A stretch of 64,000 bases of DNA from RGIG5952 sp045603485 (GCA_045603485.1 JAZUMF010000095.1:1-64000), one strand, 5' to 3'. Counted from the first letter of the stretch, positions 24,558-34,669 are shown. Notes: generated by a model from the letters alone, not told the origin. A program made the numbers and translations.

Positions 24558-27500
24558 CTACTTTACATTGGGAAGGGGCAAGGACAAATCAAAGCTGTCG
24601 GTGCCACGCCTTACATACCAAAAGCCTGTGCCGGCAGGTATTTTATCATCGGCCTTCCAAACACCATCAAGATTACGACCCCAGGATTCGCCATTCCAAG
24701 TGAGGACCACATCTTCGGAGATTTGAATTTCATCGCCTGAAATGGGGTTGGAATTCCAATTGTAATCGTTGGCGCTGATAGCTACGACACTAGGATTGGG
24801 GACGAGAGTATATGCAGGTCTTTCTCCTGTTGAGCCGTTGATTTCAAGCGCAATCGGAGCGCTGGAATATTGTCCTATAAGGAATAACGGCCTCGTGGCT
24901 GTTTCGCCCCGCTTAACCCATGTCGCACCGCTGCGTGCAAGAGGATATTTATCAGCGTCGACTCCAGGGTAAATCGCATTCTTCGTGACTGTAATCGCCC
25001 CGACCCATTTCTCGCTTTCTCCGTTCCAGTCCCACTTGCGGAAGATGAAGTCCTTATCGGCCATTTGGATAGAATCTCCATTCTCAAGAAGTGAGGTATA
25101 AATATAATTGGAAACGCTGAGCGGATACTGATCGGCTATGGCCGGATCGTTTGGAAGCGAAACCCATGGCACGGCCGTTATGGAGTTGGTAAGTTTGATT
25201 GCCATCTCCAAAACACCGACAATATTGGTCGAGGGGATTTCGTTTGTAATTGAAGAATCGCTTGATACGAGGAGCGTAGCAACACGGTAGAAGCCACTTG
25301 CTTCGGTCGACTTATCGCCATCCAGCAACGGGACTGTGAAGTGTGGAGCGGTAGATGTCTCTCCAATCTGCTTCCACGCGCCGCCTGTAGACTTGCGTAA
25401 CGCATAGTAGACATCAAAGCCAAAGTCTTTGCAGACATTCTTCTCGGAATTGCACAACTTGATATCAAGTAAGCATTTGTCGTCATTCTCAATTGCGGTG
25501 CACAAGAGCAATTCATTGGTTGCTGTTCCCGTGACGATGTTTTCCCACTGCATCAAACCATTTGCCTCTTGGGTGCTGAGATTCTTTTCTACCTGATCAA
25601 CACTGAAGCCATCTGCGCGATTGTAGCCCAAAGAGGTTATAACCTGCTCAACAAGCGTTATCGGAATCTTGCTTTCAGATTCACGCTGAGTAATGTGGAA
25701 AACCGACTCCGGGAAGCGGAAATATGCCTGCTCGACAGCATTCGTGACTTCATGCGCGCCAACCTTCTCATAAGTCACATGCATAAGCTTGACTAATCCG
25801 TAGGCGTTGGCCTTCCAGGTAAATGTGTCTTCGCGACCATAGAATAACGAGTTGCTGTCGGCAGCTTTGCTTTCACCGGCGGCAAAGGAGATATTGTCGT
25901 TATTTATGTAACCGCTATTGCCGACCCCGGAATCGAAGAAGACAACTCTTGGGCCGACCTCTTCTATAACGCCAGAGACTGAATTTGAGGCTACAGGAGC
26001 CGCGAGGATGCGAACATGGCTGCTGGCGTTTGTGTGGGCATTAAATGTCCAGTCGCCTGTTGAGAAGGTTATCTCATCAATGTCAAATTTGCCTGTTTCT
26101 GAATTATAACCTACTTCGCGAATCTCATTATCGACAGTTTCCAGCGAAACTGATGTGGCATCGGCGATACGAGACACAAAATTTGTTTCCCATGCGACTT
26201 GTGCCACCATCCATGGATGAATTTCACAATAATTTTCAATCACAATGCTATCAGGTGAAACCCATGCCGGATCCGGCTTTGTATGATATGAACCACCTTC
26301 AATGAGATAAGCATTCGTATATGCGGGAGTATCTTTATCGATTCCAATGACATCACGATAGCCCGAGACCTTTCCGGAACGGGCGATTGAACTATCACGG
26401 AATGTAACATGACCACCGTTTGCAACCTCAAGATTACAGGTTATTGAATGACCCTGAAGGTCAAATATCACATTAAAGCCATCGGGAACGCGAATATGGC
26501 TATCACCATATGCGTCCTGATTCATAATAAAGCCGTCATTGAATTCTATGTATATCGGGTATGTAGAATCAGCCTTTTTAAGAATCTCCTTAACTGTTGT
26601 ACGATCCTTCGGGAGCTGATAAATCTTATATCGGGTCCAAACAAGCGCATTACCGTTAATCCAGCCGCGATAACGATTATCGCCATTCCAAAAGAACTGG
26701 CGAGATTCTTCATGCGAGGTCGTGACATATTCCCAGATTCCGCCGAAGCGCTTTTTCTGAATCTCCTTGTCAATGTCAACGCCTTGAGCCTGAAGTTTAC
26801 GCGCATCCGGGTAACGGACGCCGATCCATCCTTCGGTAAATACCAATCCGGTAGTGTCGCCGGAGAGCTTCAAGCGGTTGGCGTAATCATCCTCGAGCAA
26901 ATATGTAGAGACATCGTCCGGAACAAGCTCTTCGCTGTTTTTTCCATCTCTGTATCTGCAGACATTATTTGACACGATAACTGAGCCGATAACATGGAGC
27001 ATTGGGCCTGTATCACCCAGATAGATACCGCCGCCATAGCAGTTGGTGCTTACTCCGGAGCCAACACCGCAAGTATTGTTGATAATATTGCCGCCATAGA
27101 GGAAGATATCTCCACGCATCGCAACGCCTAAGTGGTCTTCTGCGGCATTACGCGCGCCCGTGACTCTGATTGCGCCTCCCGAGCCCTTTGCCTTACAGCC
27201 AGAAATCGTACCGCCATTGATAATGACATTGCCGTAATCACAGCAAATCGCGCCGCCGTTTCCATGATACGAATCGTTATAGCAATCAAGAATCTCGGCG
27301 CCGTCGTTCATAATAAAACGACCGCCCTTCTGAATATGAATTGGGGCATGGTCGGCACTGGCATCGGTCATGACATAAATATTCTTAATAACCGCCCCAC
27401 TCAGCATTTCCAATCTGGCAATCTTATTTGTATCAGTGCAGGGGTTAAGATAGAAAAGACCCTCATTGCGGCGACTGTAGTTCTGACCGTCAAATACGAC

Positions 27501-27794
27501 ATTTTCAAGCGTCAGCTTATAACCGGGCTCGATTGTAATCTGACGAGCATTGGCTACATTGATAGTATAGAGCTTGCCGGCCTTACTCGAAATCTTAAGA
27601 TTCTTCTTTAGGGTAATATCAGAGGTAAGGGTGACATTGGCTGTTAAAATAATCTCGTCATAAGAACCGTACGAGCCACCCTGTCCGCAATATCTGACGA
27701 AATCTCTGTCCTTGGAAACTTCCTTGCTCAAGCCCCAGGCCTGCGTAGAGAAAACCGCAAATATAATAGCTACTTTAAGAATAAAATTTTTCAT
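24558..27794 (-). CDS. large secreted beta-helix protein
   Basis: A 1078-residue protein with a signal peptide (MKNFILKVAIIFAVFSTQAWG). Residues about 40-290 contain short repeats rich in G, N and I (NGGAICCDYGNVIINGGTIS, then GGAIRVTGA) typical of right-handed beta-helices or polymorphic outer-membrane-type adhesins. The C-terminal part ends in PAGTGFWYVRRG, a tail motif often seen in secreted PVC-group proteins. No catalytic residues could be assigned. Last of three genes; ATGA overlap with the upstream gene. Probable surface or secreted protein binding polysaccharide or host material (inference). Confidence 0.65.
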   Translation of the reverse strand: MKNFILKVAIIFAVFSTQAWGLSKEVSKDRDFVRYCGQGGSYGSYDEIILTANVTLTSDITLKKNLKISSKAGKLYTINVANARQITIEPGYKLTLENVVFDGQNYSRRNEGLFYLNPCTDTNKIARLEMLSGAVIKNIYVMTDASADHAPIHIQKGGRFIMNDGAEILDCYNDSYHGNGGAICCDYGNVIINGGTISGCKAKGSGGAIRVTGARNAAEDHLGVAMRGDIFLYGGNIINNTCGVGSGVSTNCYGGGIYLGDTGPMLHVIGSVIVSNNVCRYRDGKNSEELVPDDVSTYLLEDDYANRLKLSGDTTGLVFTEGWIGVRYPDARKLQAQGVDIDKEIQKKRFGGIWEYVTTSHEESRQFFWNGDNRYRGWINGNALVWTRYKIYQLPKDRTTVKEILKKADSTYPIYIEFNDGFIMNQDAYGDSHIRVPDGFNVIFDLQGHSITCNLEVANGGHVTFRDSSIARSGKVSGYRDVIGIDKDTPAYTNAYLIEGGSYHTKPDPAWVSPDSIVIENYCEIHPWMVAQVAWETNFVSRIADATSVSLETVDNEIREVGYNSETGKFDIDEITFSTGDWTFNAHTNASSHVRILAAPVASNSVSGVIEEVGPRVVFFDSGVGNSGYINNDNISFAAGESKAADSNSLFYGREDTFTWKANAYGLVKLMHVTYEKVGAHEVTNAVEQAYFRFPESVFHITQRESESKIPITLVEQVITSLGYNRADGFSVDQVEKNLSTQEANGLMQWENIVTGTATNELLLCTAIENDDKCLLDIKLCNSEKNVCKDFGFDVYYALRKSTGGAWKQIGETSTAPHFTVPLLDGDKSTEASGFYRVATLLVSSDSSITNEIPSTNIVGVLEMAIKLTNSITAVPWVSLPNDPAIADQYPLSVSNYIYTSLLENGDSIQMADKDFIFRKWDWNGESEKWVGAITVTKNAIYPGVDADKYPLARSGATWVKRGETATRPLFLIGQYSSAPIALEINGSTGERPAYTLVPNPSVVAISANDYNWNSNPISGDEIQISEDVVLTWNGESWGRNLDGVWKADDKIPAGTGFWYVRRGTDSFDLSLPLPNVK

Positions 27795-29875
27795 CGTTCA
27801 TCTCCCTGGCAGGCTATAAGTCGCAAAGATATCGACCCGTTTTTCAGTCGTACGCCATCCTTTGCGCTATCCCATGTAACACGGTGTTCACCCGCTTTTC
27901 GTAAATTCGGCTTCAAACCAAGCCGCTGTTCCTCATACCGGCCCTCATCATCCTTGCCGGAGTTATTCACAAAGCTCTTAAGCTGCAGATTTCGCTCAAC
28001 ACCATTTTCATCGATGTATGTTGCAATAAAGACCAAACGATAGTCAACGGCATCCTTTTCAGAGACAGAATAGTCAATGTCGACAAGGTTGTTCCACGGA
28101 TAACGCTGCTGGACTTTGATGATCTTCGTCTGAACAGGAATGAAAATGGGCGAGATTAAGATATTTGTGGTAACGGTAAATGAGAAAATATAGAGTCGCT
28201 CGGTATTTGGTATTACCTCTCCATTGATCTTCCAACCATCAAGATAGTAGGCACTGTCAGGTATACCGTGAACTGTGACAATTGAATTCGAGCGATAGCT
28301 GTCTTTATAGATGGTCACACCTGAAACGCGGCCACCGGTGAATTGCCCCAACTGCACATAAAACAACGCGATTTCCTCGTCTTCACCCTGTTCCTCTGAA
28401 GAAAGCTTTACAAAACCCGCACCGATGAAGTTTACAGGGTCTCTCGAGGAGCCGTCAAACGACTCTGTAACTCTTGATTCTTCAAGATTCTCCGGAATTC
28501 CGATCGCCTCGCCAAGCGGCTTGACCTCATCGCCCTCTTTATAGGCCATGGCGATTGTCATAGTATCGTTGAAAAATCCCGAATAATCGAAGTATGTCGT
28601 AACCGCCAACTGGTAGACATAATGATCCTCCTTTTGCGGAAGCATAACAGGGGCAAGCGACCACGAATCAGAATCCGTTTCAGAGCGAGACACCAGAGGA
28701 TGGTCAAATGGTGAGGTCTCGCCATCGGTGCCTGTTGAACCTGCAGCGACAATGCCGGTGTTGTGAACACCTGCAAAAATATCGGAATACTCTTTGGTGG
28801 TTCCGGTTGTATCAATTGCCGGCAAACCCGATATGGCATCATAAATGGAGTGCAGCATCGTACAATGGACCTCTTCAGCCTCGCTATAACGAGCAAGACT
28901 TGATGCGGAGACACTCTCGCCGTCATCATAACCATTATAAGCCAATATCGAGTTTACGATATGCACATGGCTTGCCCCGCCTGCATTGCCGATGGCACCA
29001 CCGGCCAGCGTGCCATAGGCTGCAGAGGTCGTAATATTACCCGTAAAAACCGAGTTCATGACAAAAAGCCTGCCACCCTTGCAGTTGTTGATGCCCCCGC
29101 CGATTTCTGTTGAAGCGTTATTTGCAACGACACAGTTGTTAAGACACATAAGCCCTTGATTTTCAGCTGCACCGCCGCCATGCTCCGGGCCTAAAGATTC
29201 ATTCTCAGTCAGTGAGCAGCGGTCCATAATAAGCACGCCGCCATTGATATAGGAGTCACTCGCAGAATCCGCCTGGCTGAAATTCAGAATACCGCCACCA
29301 TACCAGTTGGCATTGCGGACGATATTACAACTCACTAAAAGGGCGCGCGAGCCAGGGCGATTCAATAGCGCCGTTCCTGTGCGAAGCATATCAACGCCAT
29401 TCATTTCAAGGAAGCCGTAATTATCAATACCGCCAACTGATGGATTATTTGCAACTGTTCGGGTACCTGTAAAGCCGCCCATCAGCGTGACATTATGAAT
29501 TTGAACCTTTGATCCCTGTGGGACAAGAAACAGGTTGTATTCGCTATAATCGCCGTCCGCAGGAGAGACCATCTGGACAGTGCTGCCGACTGTGCTGATA
29601 CGAACCTTGCCATCTTCAGGCAAAAAAGGCTTTTCAACCTGAATAGTCTTCTTCTCACCCGTTGACAAAAGGCCATCAAGCACGGTACCGTTTGACAATG
29701 TAATGCACCGCGTGACGATAATGGTCGATATCTCATCACTGGACAAAGCAGTATCAAGATCAGCCAATGTTGAAACCTTGACGGTAGTAGCGTTTACAAC
29801 CTCGACAGCCGCCGAAGCGGCAAGGCCTGTGAATACGCACAAAACGACCGATAAAATTCTCTTGTAATTTATCAT
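27791..29875 (-). CDS. secreted beta-helix protein with Lentisphaerota-type C-terminal domain
   Basis: A 694-residue protein with a signal peptide (ILSVVLCVFTGLAASAA). Beta-helix repeats (GGGILNFSQA, HGGGAAENQGLMCLNN, GGGINNCKGGRLFVMNSVF) cover about residues 130-330. The last 110 residues (VQQRYPWNNLVDIDYSVS ... GEHRVTWDSAKDGV) match a domain I associate with formylglycine-enzyme-like proteins of Lentisphaerota/Kiritimatiellota. It overlaps the downstream gene by 4 nt and follows the upstream gene by 9 nt. Confidence 0.65.
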   Translation of the reverse strand: MINYKRILSVVLCVFTGLAASAAVEVVNATTVKVSTLADLDTALSSDEISTIIVTRCITLSNGTVLDGLLSTGEKKTIQVEKPFLPEDGKVRISTVGSTVQMVSPADGDYSEYNLFLVPQGSKVQIHNVTLMGGFTGTRTVANNPSVGGIDNYGFLEMNGVDMLRTGTALLNRPGSRALLVSCNIVRNANWYGGGILNFSQADSASDSYINGGVLIMDRCSLTENESLGPEHGGGAAENQGLMCLNNCVVANNASTEIGGGINNCKGGRLFVMNSVFTGNITTSAAYGTLAGGAIGNAGGASHVHIVNSILAYNGYDDGESVSASSLARYSEAEEVHCTMLHSIYDAISGLPAIDTTGTTKEYSDIFAGVHNTGIVAAGSTGTDGETSPFDHPLVSRSETDSDSWSLAPVMLPQKEDHYVYQLAVTTYFDYSGFFNDTMTIAMAYKEGDEVKPLGEAIGIPENLEESRVTESFDGSSRDPVNFIGAGFVKLSSEEQGEDEEIALFYVQLGQFTGGRVSGVTIYKDSYRSNSIVTVHGIPDSAYYLDGWKINGEVIPNTERLYIFSFTVTTNILISPIFIPVQTKIIKVQQRYPWNNLVDIDYSVSEKDAVDYRLVFIATYIDENGVERNLQLKSFVNNSGKDDEGRYEEQRLGLKPNLRKAGEHRVTWDSAKDGVRLKNGSISLRLIACQGDER

Positions 29876-29884
29876 GACAACGCC

Positions 29885-30643
29885 CTATTTTTCTCTATGC
29901 ATTACCTTGAAAAATCTTGTTGGACCGAATTTAACATCCTCGAGGATAACATCGCCATCCTCTCCGGAGGTTTCAACGGCAATCGTAGTAGCATCTGAAG
30001 CAGATACATCCTTGCCGGAACTTACGCGCATAAAGCCCTTGATGTTATCAACCGTAAGGAATACCTTCTCGCCGTCAATACGCATCGCCTTGATACGCAA
30101 CTGCTTATAATCAGCCAGAGATGTCACAGGAGTACCAGCAACCTGCCCCTTAGTGCCGTCGTCAAGCTCCTTCACATCCTCGTTAGATGTAGGTTGCTCT
30201 ATGACAATATCAGGAGTAGTTGCACCATAAGCGTTCACATTATCGATCTTGCCGTCTTCAGAGCCTGAAAGCTGACTGTTATTGCCGGAAAGTACGCGGG
30301 TGTCCAAAAGATAAACGGCATAGACACCACCGGCAAGTTCATAGGCTACCGCCGCCGGTACCTGGAATAAGACAGGCGGGCAACGACCATCTTTTGCCAC
30401 AGGTGCAAAAAGAATTATCTTATCCTCTGGATCGACACACTCGCTATTGGAGGCAAAACCATCAAAATTGCCGTCTTTTGACCACACAAGGACATAACAT
30501 TCCCCGTCCAAAACGATAGACCCGTCAGAATATCTATCCGGACCTTCAGTAGAAAAAGCTATTCGCGCATCCTCAATACTGTTTGCATGCGAAAATACCG
30601 CAATACTCGAGAAGAGTAAAAATGATAAAAATGCATTTTTCAT
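29885..30643 (-). CDS. small secreted protein of the beta-helix operon
   Basis: A 252-residue protein using the ATG at 30643, which begins directly with a signal peptide (MKNAFLSFLLFSSIAVFSHA); an upstream in-frame start at 30685 would add 14 non-signal residues. The mature part has the motif DGECYVLVWSKDGNFDGFAS and ends in RFFKVMHREK. I do not recognise a family, but similar short exported proteins precede beta-helix genes in this group. First gene of the three-gene operon. Confidence 0.55.
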   Translation of the reverse strand: MKNAFLSFLLFSSIAVFSHANSIEDARIAFSTEGPDRYSDGSIVLDGECYVLVWSKDGNFDGFASNSECVDPEDKIILFAPVAKDGRCPPVLFQVPAAVAYELAGGVYAVYLLDTRVLSGNNSQLSGSEDGKIDNVNAYGATTPDIVIEQPTSNEDVKELDDGTKGQVAGTPVTSLADYKQLRIKAMRIDGEKVFLTVDNIKGFMRVSSGKDVSASDATTIAVETSGEDGDVILEDVKFGPTRFFKVMHREK

Positions 30644-30960
30644 AAAAAAAAAATCTTGAAAAAAATTAGGCGAAAAGTATATCAAAAATACATATATGTG
30701 TCAATTTTACGAGACTGCAAAAATGCTCCAATTTTAACTCAAAACGCGACACTAAAAATGTTTCATAAGCTAATCAAAAATTATTGACTTACTCGCAAAC
30801 GCTTTCAACTTGAGGTTAGCAGACCTTTTTGACGCACAACCCCTTCAGATTTACAATTTTCAAACTGTAAAACTCGCAAACTTTAGCCACAAAATACACC
30901 GAGTAATCTTTAGGCTCAAAGCTACTGCAAATTCTCTTCTCTCTCTGCGGTAAAACTTTT

Positions 30961-31846
30961 CAGAACCTCTAAGTGTCAGACTCTTACACTTGACATAGCG
31001 GCGCAACCTCACTATACTAACGCAATAAATAGTGGGCATCACTAACTCTCTGCGTCTATGTGCCTCTATGTTAAAACCAAAACTGCCGCTCAAATTTTGT
31101 TCCGCACCGTAATCTCATTTTCAAAATTGCACTTCACTACATTGCTAAAATCAAACATTATAACCAAAAATGAGATTATTATGCGGAACAAATTTTCTAC
31201 AAAATCTCTGCGGTCTCGCGGGAGAAATTTTAACTACGACTTTTACAAAATCTCTGCGCCTCTGCGGCTCTGCATTCTCTGCGTTAAAACTTTCATTTTT
31301 TAGGGACAGTCCTTTCCATTTCTCTTCGCAATATACTAATAATAAACATTCTAAATTTTTGATACACCAAAAATGAGATTATTGTGCGGAACAAAATCTC
31401 AAAAACTCTGCGTTCTATGCGTTCTTTTGTGGTAAAACTTTCTAAGGGGACAGTCCTTTTCGATTCACATTCGCATTATCCTAATAACAAACATTCTATA
31501 TTTTTAGCACACCCAAAATGAGATTACGGTGCGGAACAAAATCTCTAAAAAATCTCTGCGTCTCTGAGCCTCTGCATTCTCTGCGATAAAACTTTTTTGC
31601 TGCTACAAAGCAATTAAGAGCCAGACTGTTACACTTGACACAATAATAAAACCTCACTATACTAATACAATAAATAGTCAGTATCACAAAGTCTCTGCTT
31701 TCTTTGCGCCTCTGTGCCTCTGTGTTAAAACTAAAACTGCCGCTCAAATTTTGTTCCGCACCGTAATCTCATTTTCAAAATTGCACTTCACTACATTGCT
31801 AAAATCAAACATTATAACCAAAAATGAGATTACTGTGCGGAACAGC
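30961..31846. repeat. MITE-like repeat cluster, clpB side
   Basis: The non-coding stretch 30644-31855 is filled with repeats. Copies of the terminal repeat lie at 31093-31120 (reverse), 31166-31192, 31368-31395, 31515-31542 (forward), 31748-31775 (reverse) and 31819-31845 (forward). The promoter core TTGACA-N17-TATACT occurs at 30990-31018 and 31635-31663. The segment after each reverse repeat (TCAAAATTGCACTTCACTAC and onward) is also duplicated. Interspersed CTCTGCG phrases (GCAGAGA on the other strand) are of the common dispersed-intergenic type. Confidence 0.85.
31515..31775. mobile_element. complete MITE-like element with 28-bp perfect terminal inverted repeats
   Basis: A 261-bp unit. 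The 28 bases 31515-31542 are the exact reverse complement of 31748-31775. No coding capacity. An internal sigma70-type promoter (TTGACA 31635-31640, N17, TATACT 31658-31663) would give a transcript of about 105 nt to the right end. No convincing target-site duplication was seen. Confidence 0.8.
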
Positions 31847-31855
31847 TTTAGATGT

Positions 31856-34438
31856 TTATCCTAGTTGCAGATTGTCATCGATTTTGACAGTTGAGCCTTC
31901 AGGATATTTGCCTGCGATTATTGCTCTTGCAAGCGGAGTCTCAATTTCGCGCTGGATTGTCCGTCGAATCGGTCTTGCGCCATAGACGGGATCAAAGCCG
32001 ATTTCCGCAATCTTCGCGATGGCACCCTCCGAGAGTTCAAGCTTTAGATTTTCGCCTTCAAGACGGCGGCGTAAATCTTCAAGCTGCAGGGCGACTATCT
32101 TTGAAACTTCAGCTTTACCGAGTGAATGGAAGATGAGCGTCTCATCAAGTCGATTCAAGAACTCAGGCCTGAATGAGCGTTTCAAGAGTTCCATGACTTT
32201 TTCTCGAACGCTGTCGCTGACATCTCCGCCACCTTCGGCTATATACTCTGAGCCTAGGTTGCTCGTTAATATCAGAATGGTGTTCTTAAAGTCTACCGTG
32301 CGGCCATGACCGTCGGTCAACCGTCCATCGTCAAGGACTTGCAGGAGGACATTAAAGACATCGGGATGCGCCTTTTCAATCTCATCAAGCAGAATTACAC
32401 TATACGGCTTGCGACGAACGGCTTCGGTCAATTGACCGCCTTCTTCGTAACCGACATATCCCGGAGGCGCGCCGACGAGTCGAGACACGGCATACTTTTC
32501 CATATACTCCGACATGTCGATACGAACCATCGCATCCTCGGAGTCAAAGAGTTCCGCCGCCAGAGTTTTTGCAAGTTCGGTCTTGCCAACGCCTGTCGGT
32601 CCCAAGAATAGGAAGGCTCCGATTGGACGGCGCGCGTTGCGGATTCCTGCGCGAGAACGCAACACGGCATCGGCAATCGCTTCCACCGCTTCATCCTGCC
32701 CGATAACTCGGTTCTTGATCGACTTGTCAAGGTCAAGGAGCTTCTCTCTTTCTCCTGCCATGAGGCGTTGCACGGGAACGCCAACCCAGCGGGAGACGAC
32801 CTCGGCGATTTCAGCTTCGGTCACTGCCTCACTTAAGAGCGAGCCGTTGCCCGACGCGTCCTTTAACCTGTCTTGCGCCTCTTTCAGTTTTTTCTCGAGT
32901 TCGGGAATCGTGCCATAGCGAAGCTTTGCCGCCTGCTCATGATTATATTCGCGCTCTGCGGTATCATAATCGTGCTTTGCCTTGTCGAGGTCTTCTCGAA
33001 TCTGTTTTGTTATGTCGCGGACATTCTTTTCATTTTGCCATTGTGCCTTCATTGCATCGGCTGACGACTTGAGGTTGGCGAGCTCCTTGCGAAGCTCCTC
33101 AAGACGGGCTGCCGAAGCCTTATCCTTCTCCTTTTTAAGGGCGGTCTCTTCAATCTCGAGGCGTGTGACCTTACGGGTAAGCTCGTCAAGCTCGGAGGGC
33201 ATTGAGTCCATTGCCGTACGAATTGACGCGCATGCCTCATCCAGTAGGTCAATTGCCTTATCGGGGAGGAAGCGATCCTGAACATAACGATCTGACATTG
33301 TTGCCGCCGATACGAGCGCACCGTCGGTAATTTGAACATTGTGATGCTTTTCAAAGGCCTCTTTGATGCCGCGCAAAATTGAAATGGTATCCTCGACACT
33401 CGGGGGGTCTACCATTACGGGCTGGAAGCGGCGCTCTAAAGCGGCGTCCTTCTCCATATATTTGCGATATTCATCGAGGGTTGTTGCGCCGATGCAATGC
33501 AGCTCTCCCCTTGCGAGCATGGGCTTGAGCATATTTCCCGCATCGGTCGAGCCTTCGGTCTTGCCTGCACCGACAATTGTATGAATCTCGTCTATAAAGA
33601 GCAAGATGCGGCCGTCCGAGGCTTTAATTTCGGTCAAAACCGCTTTAAGGCGCTCTTCAAACTCTCCACGATATTTTGCGCCAGCCATCAGCGCAGTCAT
33701 GTCGAGCGAGAAGATTGTGCGGTTTTTCAACCCTTCAGGAACATCTCCGCGCAAAATGCGTTGCGCAAGGCCTTCTACAATGGCGGTTTTACCGACACCA
33801 GGCTCACCGATAAGAACAGGGTTGTTTTTGGTCTTGCGGGACAAAATTCTTATAACATGGCGGATTTCACCGTCACGCCCGATAACGGGATCCAATTTCC
33901 CTAAACGGGCGAGTTCTACGAGATCGCTGCCGTATTTTTTAAGAGCGTTATATTGACCTTCGGGGTTGTCGGAGGTAATGCGTTGATTTCCGCGCACCTC
34001 TTTCAGCGCCTTAAGAAGGCCTGACTGCGTAATACCTCCGTCTGAAAGAATCTTTGCGGCCTTTGTCTTCGATGCGGCGCCGTCCGTCATCGCCAGCAAA
34101 AGGTGTTCAACAGAAATGTACTCGTCTTGGAGTCGCGAAGCGTGATCCTGCGCGCGGACAAGGAGCTCGTTAAACGCCTGAGTCACATATATTTTACCCA
34201 TTTCGGTATCACCTGATACATGAGGGCGGGATGCCAACTCTTGCTCGGTGCGGGCTTTGATATCGGCAAAGGACGCGCCGCATTTGGGCAGCACTTGAGG
34301 AACCAGCCCGTCCTCTTGAATCAAGAGTGCAAGCAGAAGATGCTCGACATCGACCTCCTGATGGCCAAAGCGAATAGAGACCTCGCGAGCTGCTTGAATC
34401 GCAGACTGCGCCTTTTGTGTTAATTTTTCAATATTCAT
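31856..34438 (-). CDS. clpB: ATP-dependent disaggregase ClpB
   Basis: An 860-residue Hsp100 chaperone. It has Clp N-domain repeats (residues 1-145), NBD1 with Walker A GEPGVGKTAIVEG near 205, a coiled-coil M-domain (about 400-525, rich in K/E/L) and NBD2 with GPTGVGKTELAKTLA. Length and order are standard, and with DnaK it rescues aggregated proteins. A strong AAGGAG ribosome-binding site precedes the ATG. Upstream is a sigma54-like promoter rather than a CIRCE or sigma32 site. Confidence 0.98.
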   Translation of the reverse strand: MNIEKLTQKAQSAIQAAREVSIRFGHQEVDVEHLLLALLIQEDGLVPQVLPKCGASFADIKARTEQELASRPHVSGDTEMGKIYVTQAFNELLVRAQDHASRLQDEYISVEHLLLAMTDGAASKTKAAKILSDGGITQSGLLKALKEVRGNQRITSDNPEGQYNALKKYGSDLVELARLGKLDPVIGRDGEIRHVIRILSRKTKNNPVLIGEPGVGKTAIVEGLAQRILRGDVPEGLKNRTIFSLDMTALMAGAKYRGEFEERLKAVLTEIKASDGRILLFIDEIHTIVGAGKTEGSTDAGNMLKPMLARGELHCIGATTLDEYRKYMEKDAALERRFQPVMVDPPSVEDTISILRGIKEAFEKHHNVQITDGALVSAATMSDRYVQDRFLPDKAIDLLDEACASIRTAMDSMPSELDELTRKVTRLEIEETALKKEKDKASAARLEELRKELANLKSSADAMKAQWQNEKNVRDITKQIREDLDKAKHDYDTAEREYNHEQAAKLRYGTIPELEKKLKEAQDRLKDASGNGSLLSEAVTEAEIAEVVSRWVGVPVQRLMAGEREKLLDLDKSIKNRVIGQDEAVEAIADAVLRSRAGIRNARRPIGAFLFLGPTGVGKTELAKTLAAELFDSEDAMVRIDMSEYMEKYAVSRLVGAPPGYVGYEEGGQLTEAVRRKPYSVILLDEIEKAHPDVFNVLLQVLDDGRLTDGHGRTVDFKNTILILTSNLGSEYIAEGGGDVSDSVREKVMELLKRSFRPEFLNRLDETLIFHSLGKAEVSKIVALQLEDLRRRLEGENLKLELSEGAIAKIAEIGFDPVYGARPIRRTIQREIETPLARAIIAGKYPEGSTVKIDDNLQLG

Positions 34439-34465
34439 ATTGTTTTCTCCTTATGCCAAAATAAA

Positions 34466-34481
34466 AGCATAAAGAATGCCA
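34466..34481 (-). promoter_or_regulatory. sigma54-like promoter of clpB
   Basis: Minus strand TGGCATTCTTTATGCT has GG and GC separated by exactly 10 nt, the -24/-12 arrangement of RpoN promoters. The expected transcription start lies about 17 nt before the clpB start codon. The same layout is found at 41928-41943. Motif only. Confidence 0.45.
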
Positions 34482-34550
34482 AAATTTTTGTTCTAATTTT
34501 AGAATATTAAAAACAAGCAATCTAAAAGCAATTCAAATTATCTTCCAATA

Positions 34551-34567
34551 TGTGACACAATGTCACA
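34551..34567. promoter_or_regulatory. palindromic operator-like site between clpB and glpA-like gene
   Basis: TGTGACA-CAA-TGTCACA, perfect 7-bp arms, followed by more TGTCACA/AGTGACAC half-sites up to 34594. It resembles a CRP/FNR-type site with a spacing longer by one. Located in the divergent intergenic region, it could act on either side. Confidence 0.45.
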
Positions 34568-34634
34568 TTTGAGACATAGTGACACAAAAATACCGCTAGG
34601 ACAAAATATTTTTATATCTATTTAATTAAAAATA

Positions 34635-34643
34635 TGGTATAAT
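34635..34643 (+). promoter_or_regulatory. extended -10 promoter of the redox operon
   Basis: TGGTATAAT, a perfect extended -10, 27 nt before the start codon at 34670. No clear -35. Confidence 0.5.
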
Positions 34644-34669
34644 GTTAATATAAGTGTGAGATAAGAATT

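Noticed and set aside
34551..34567. CIRCE (HrcA) operator of clpB
   Set aside because: CIRCE is TTAGCACTC-N9-GAGTGCTAA; this palindrome has different arms and a 3-nt centre.
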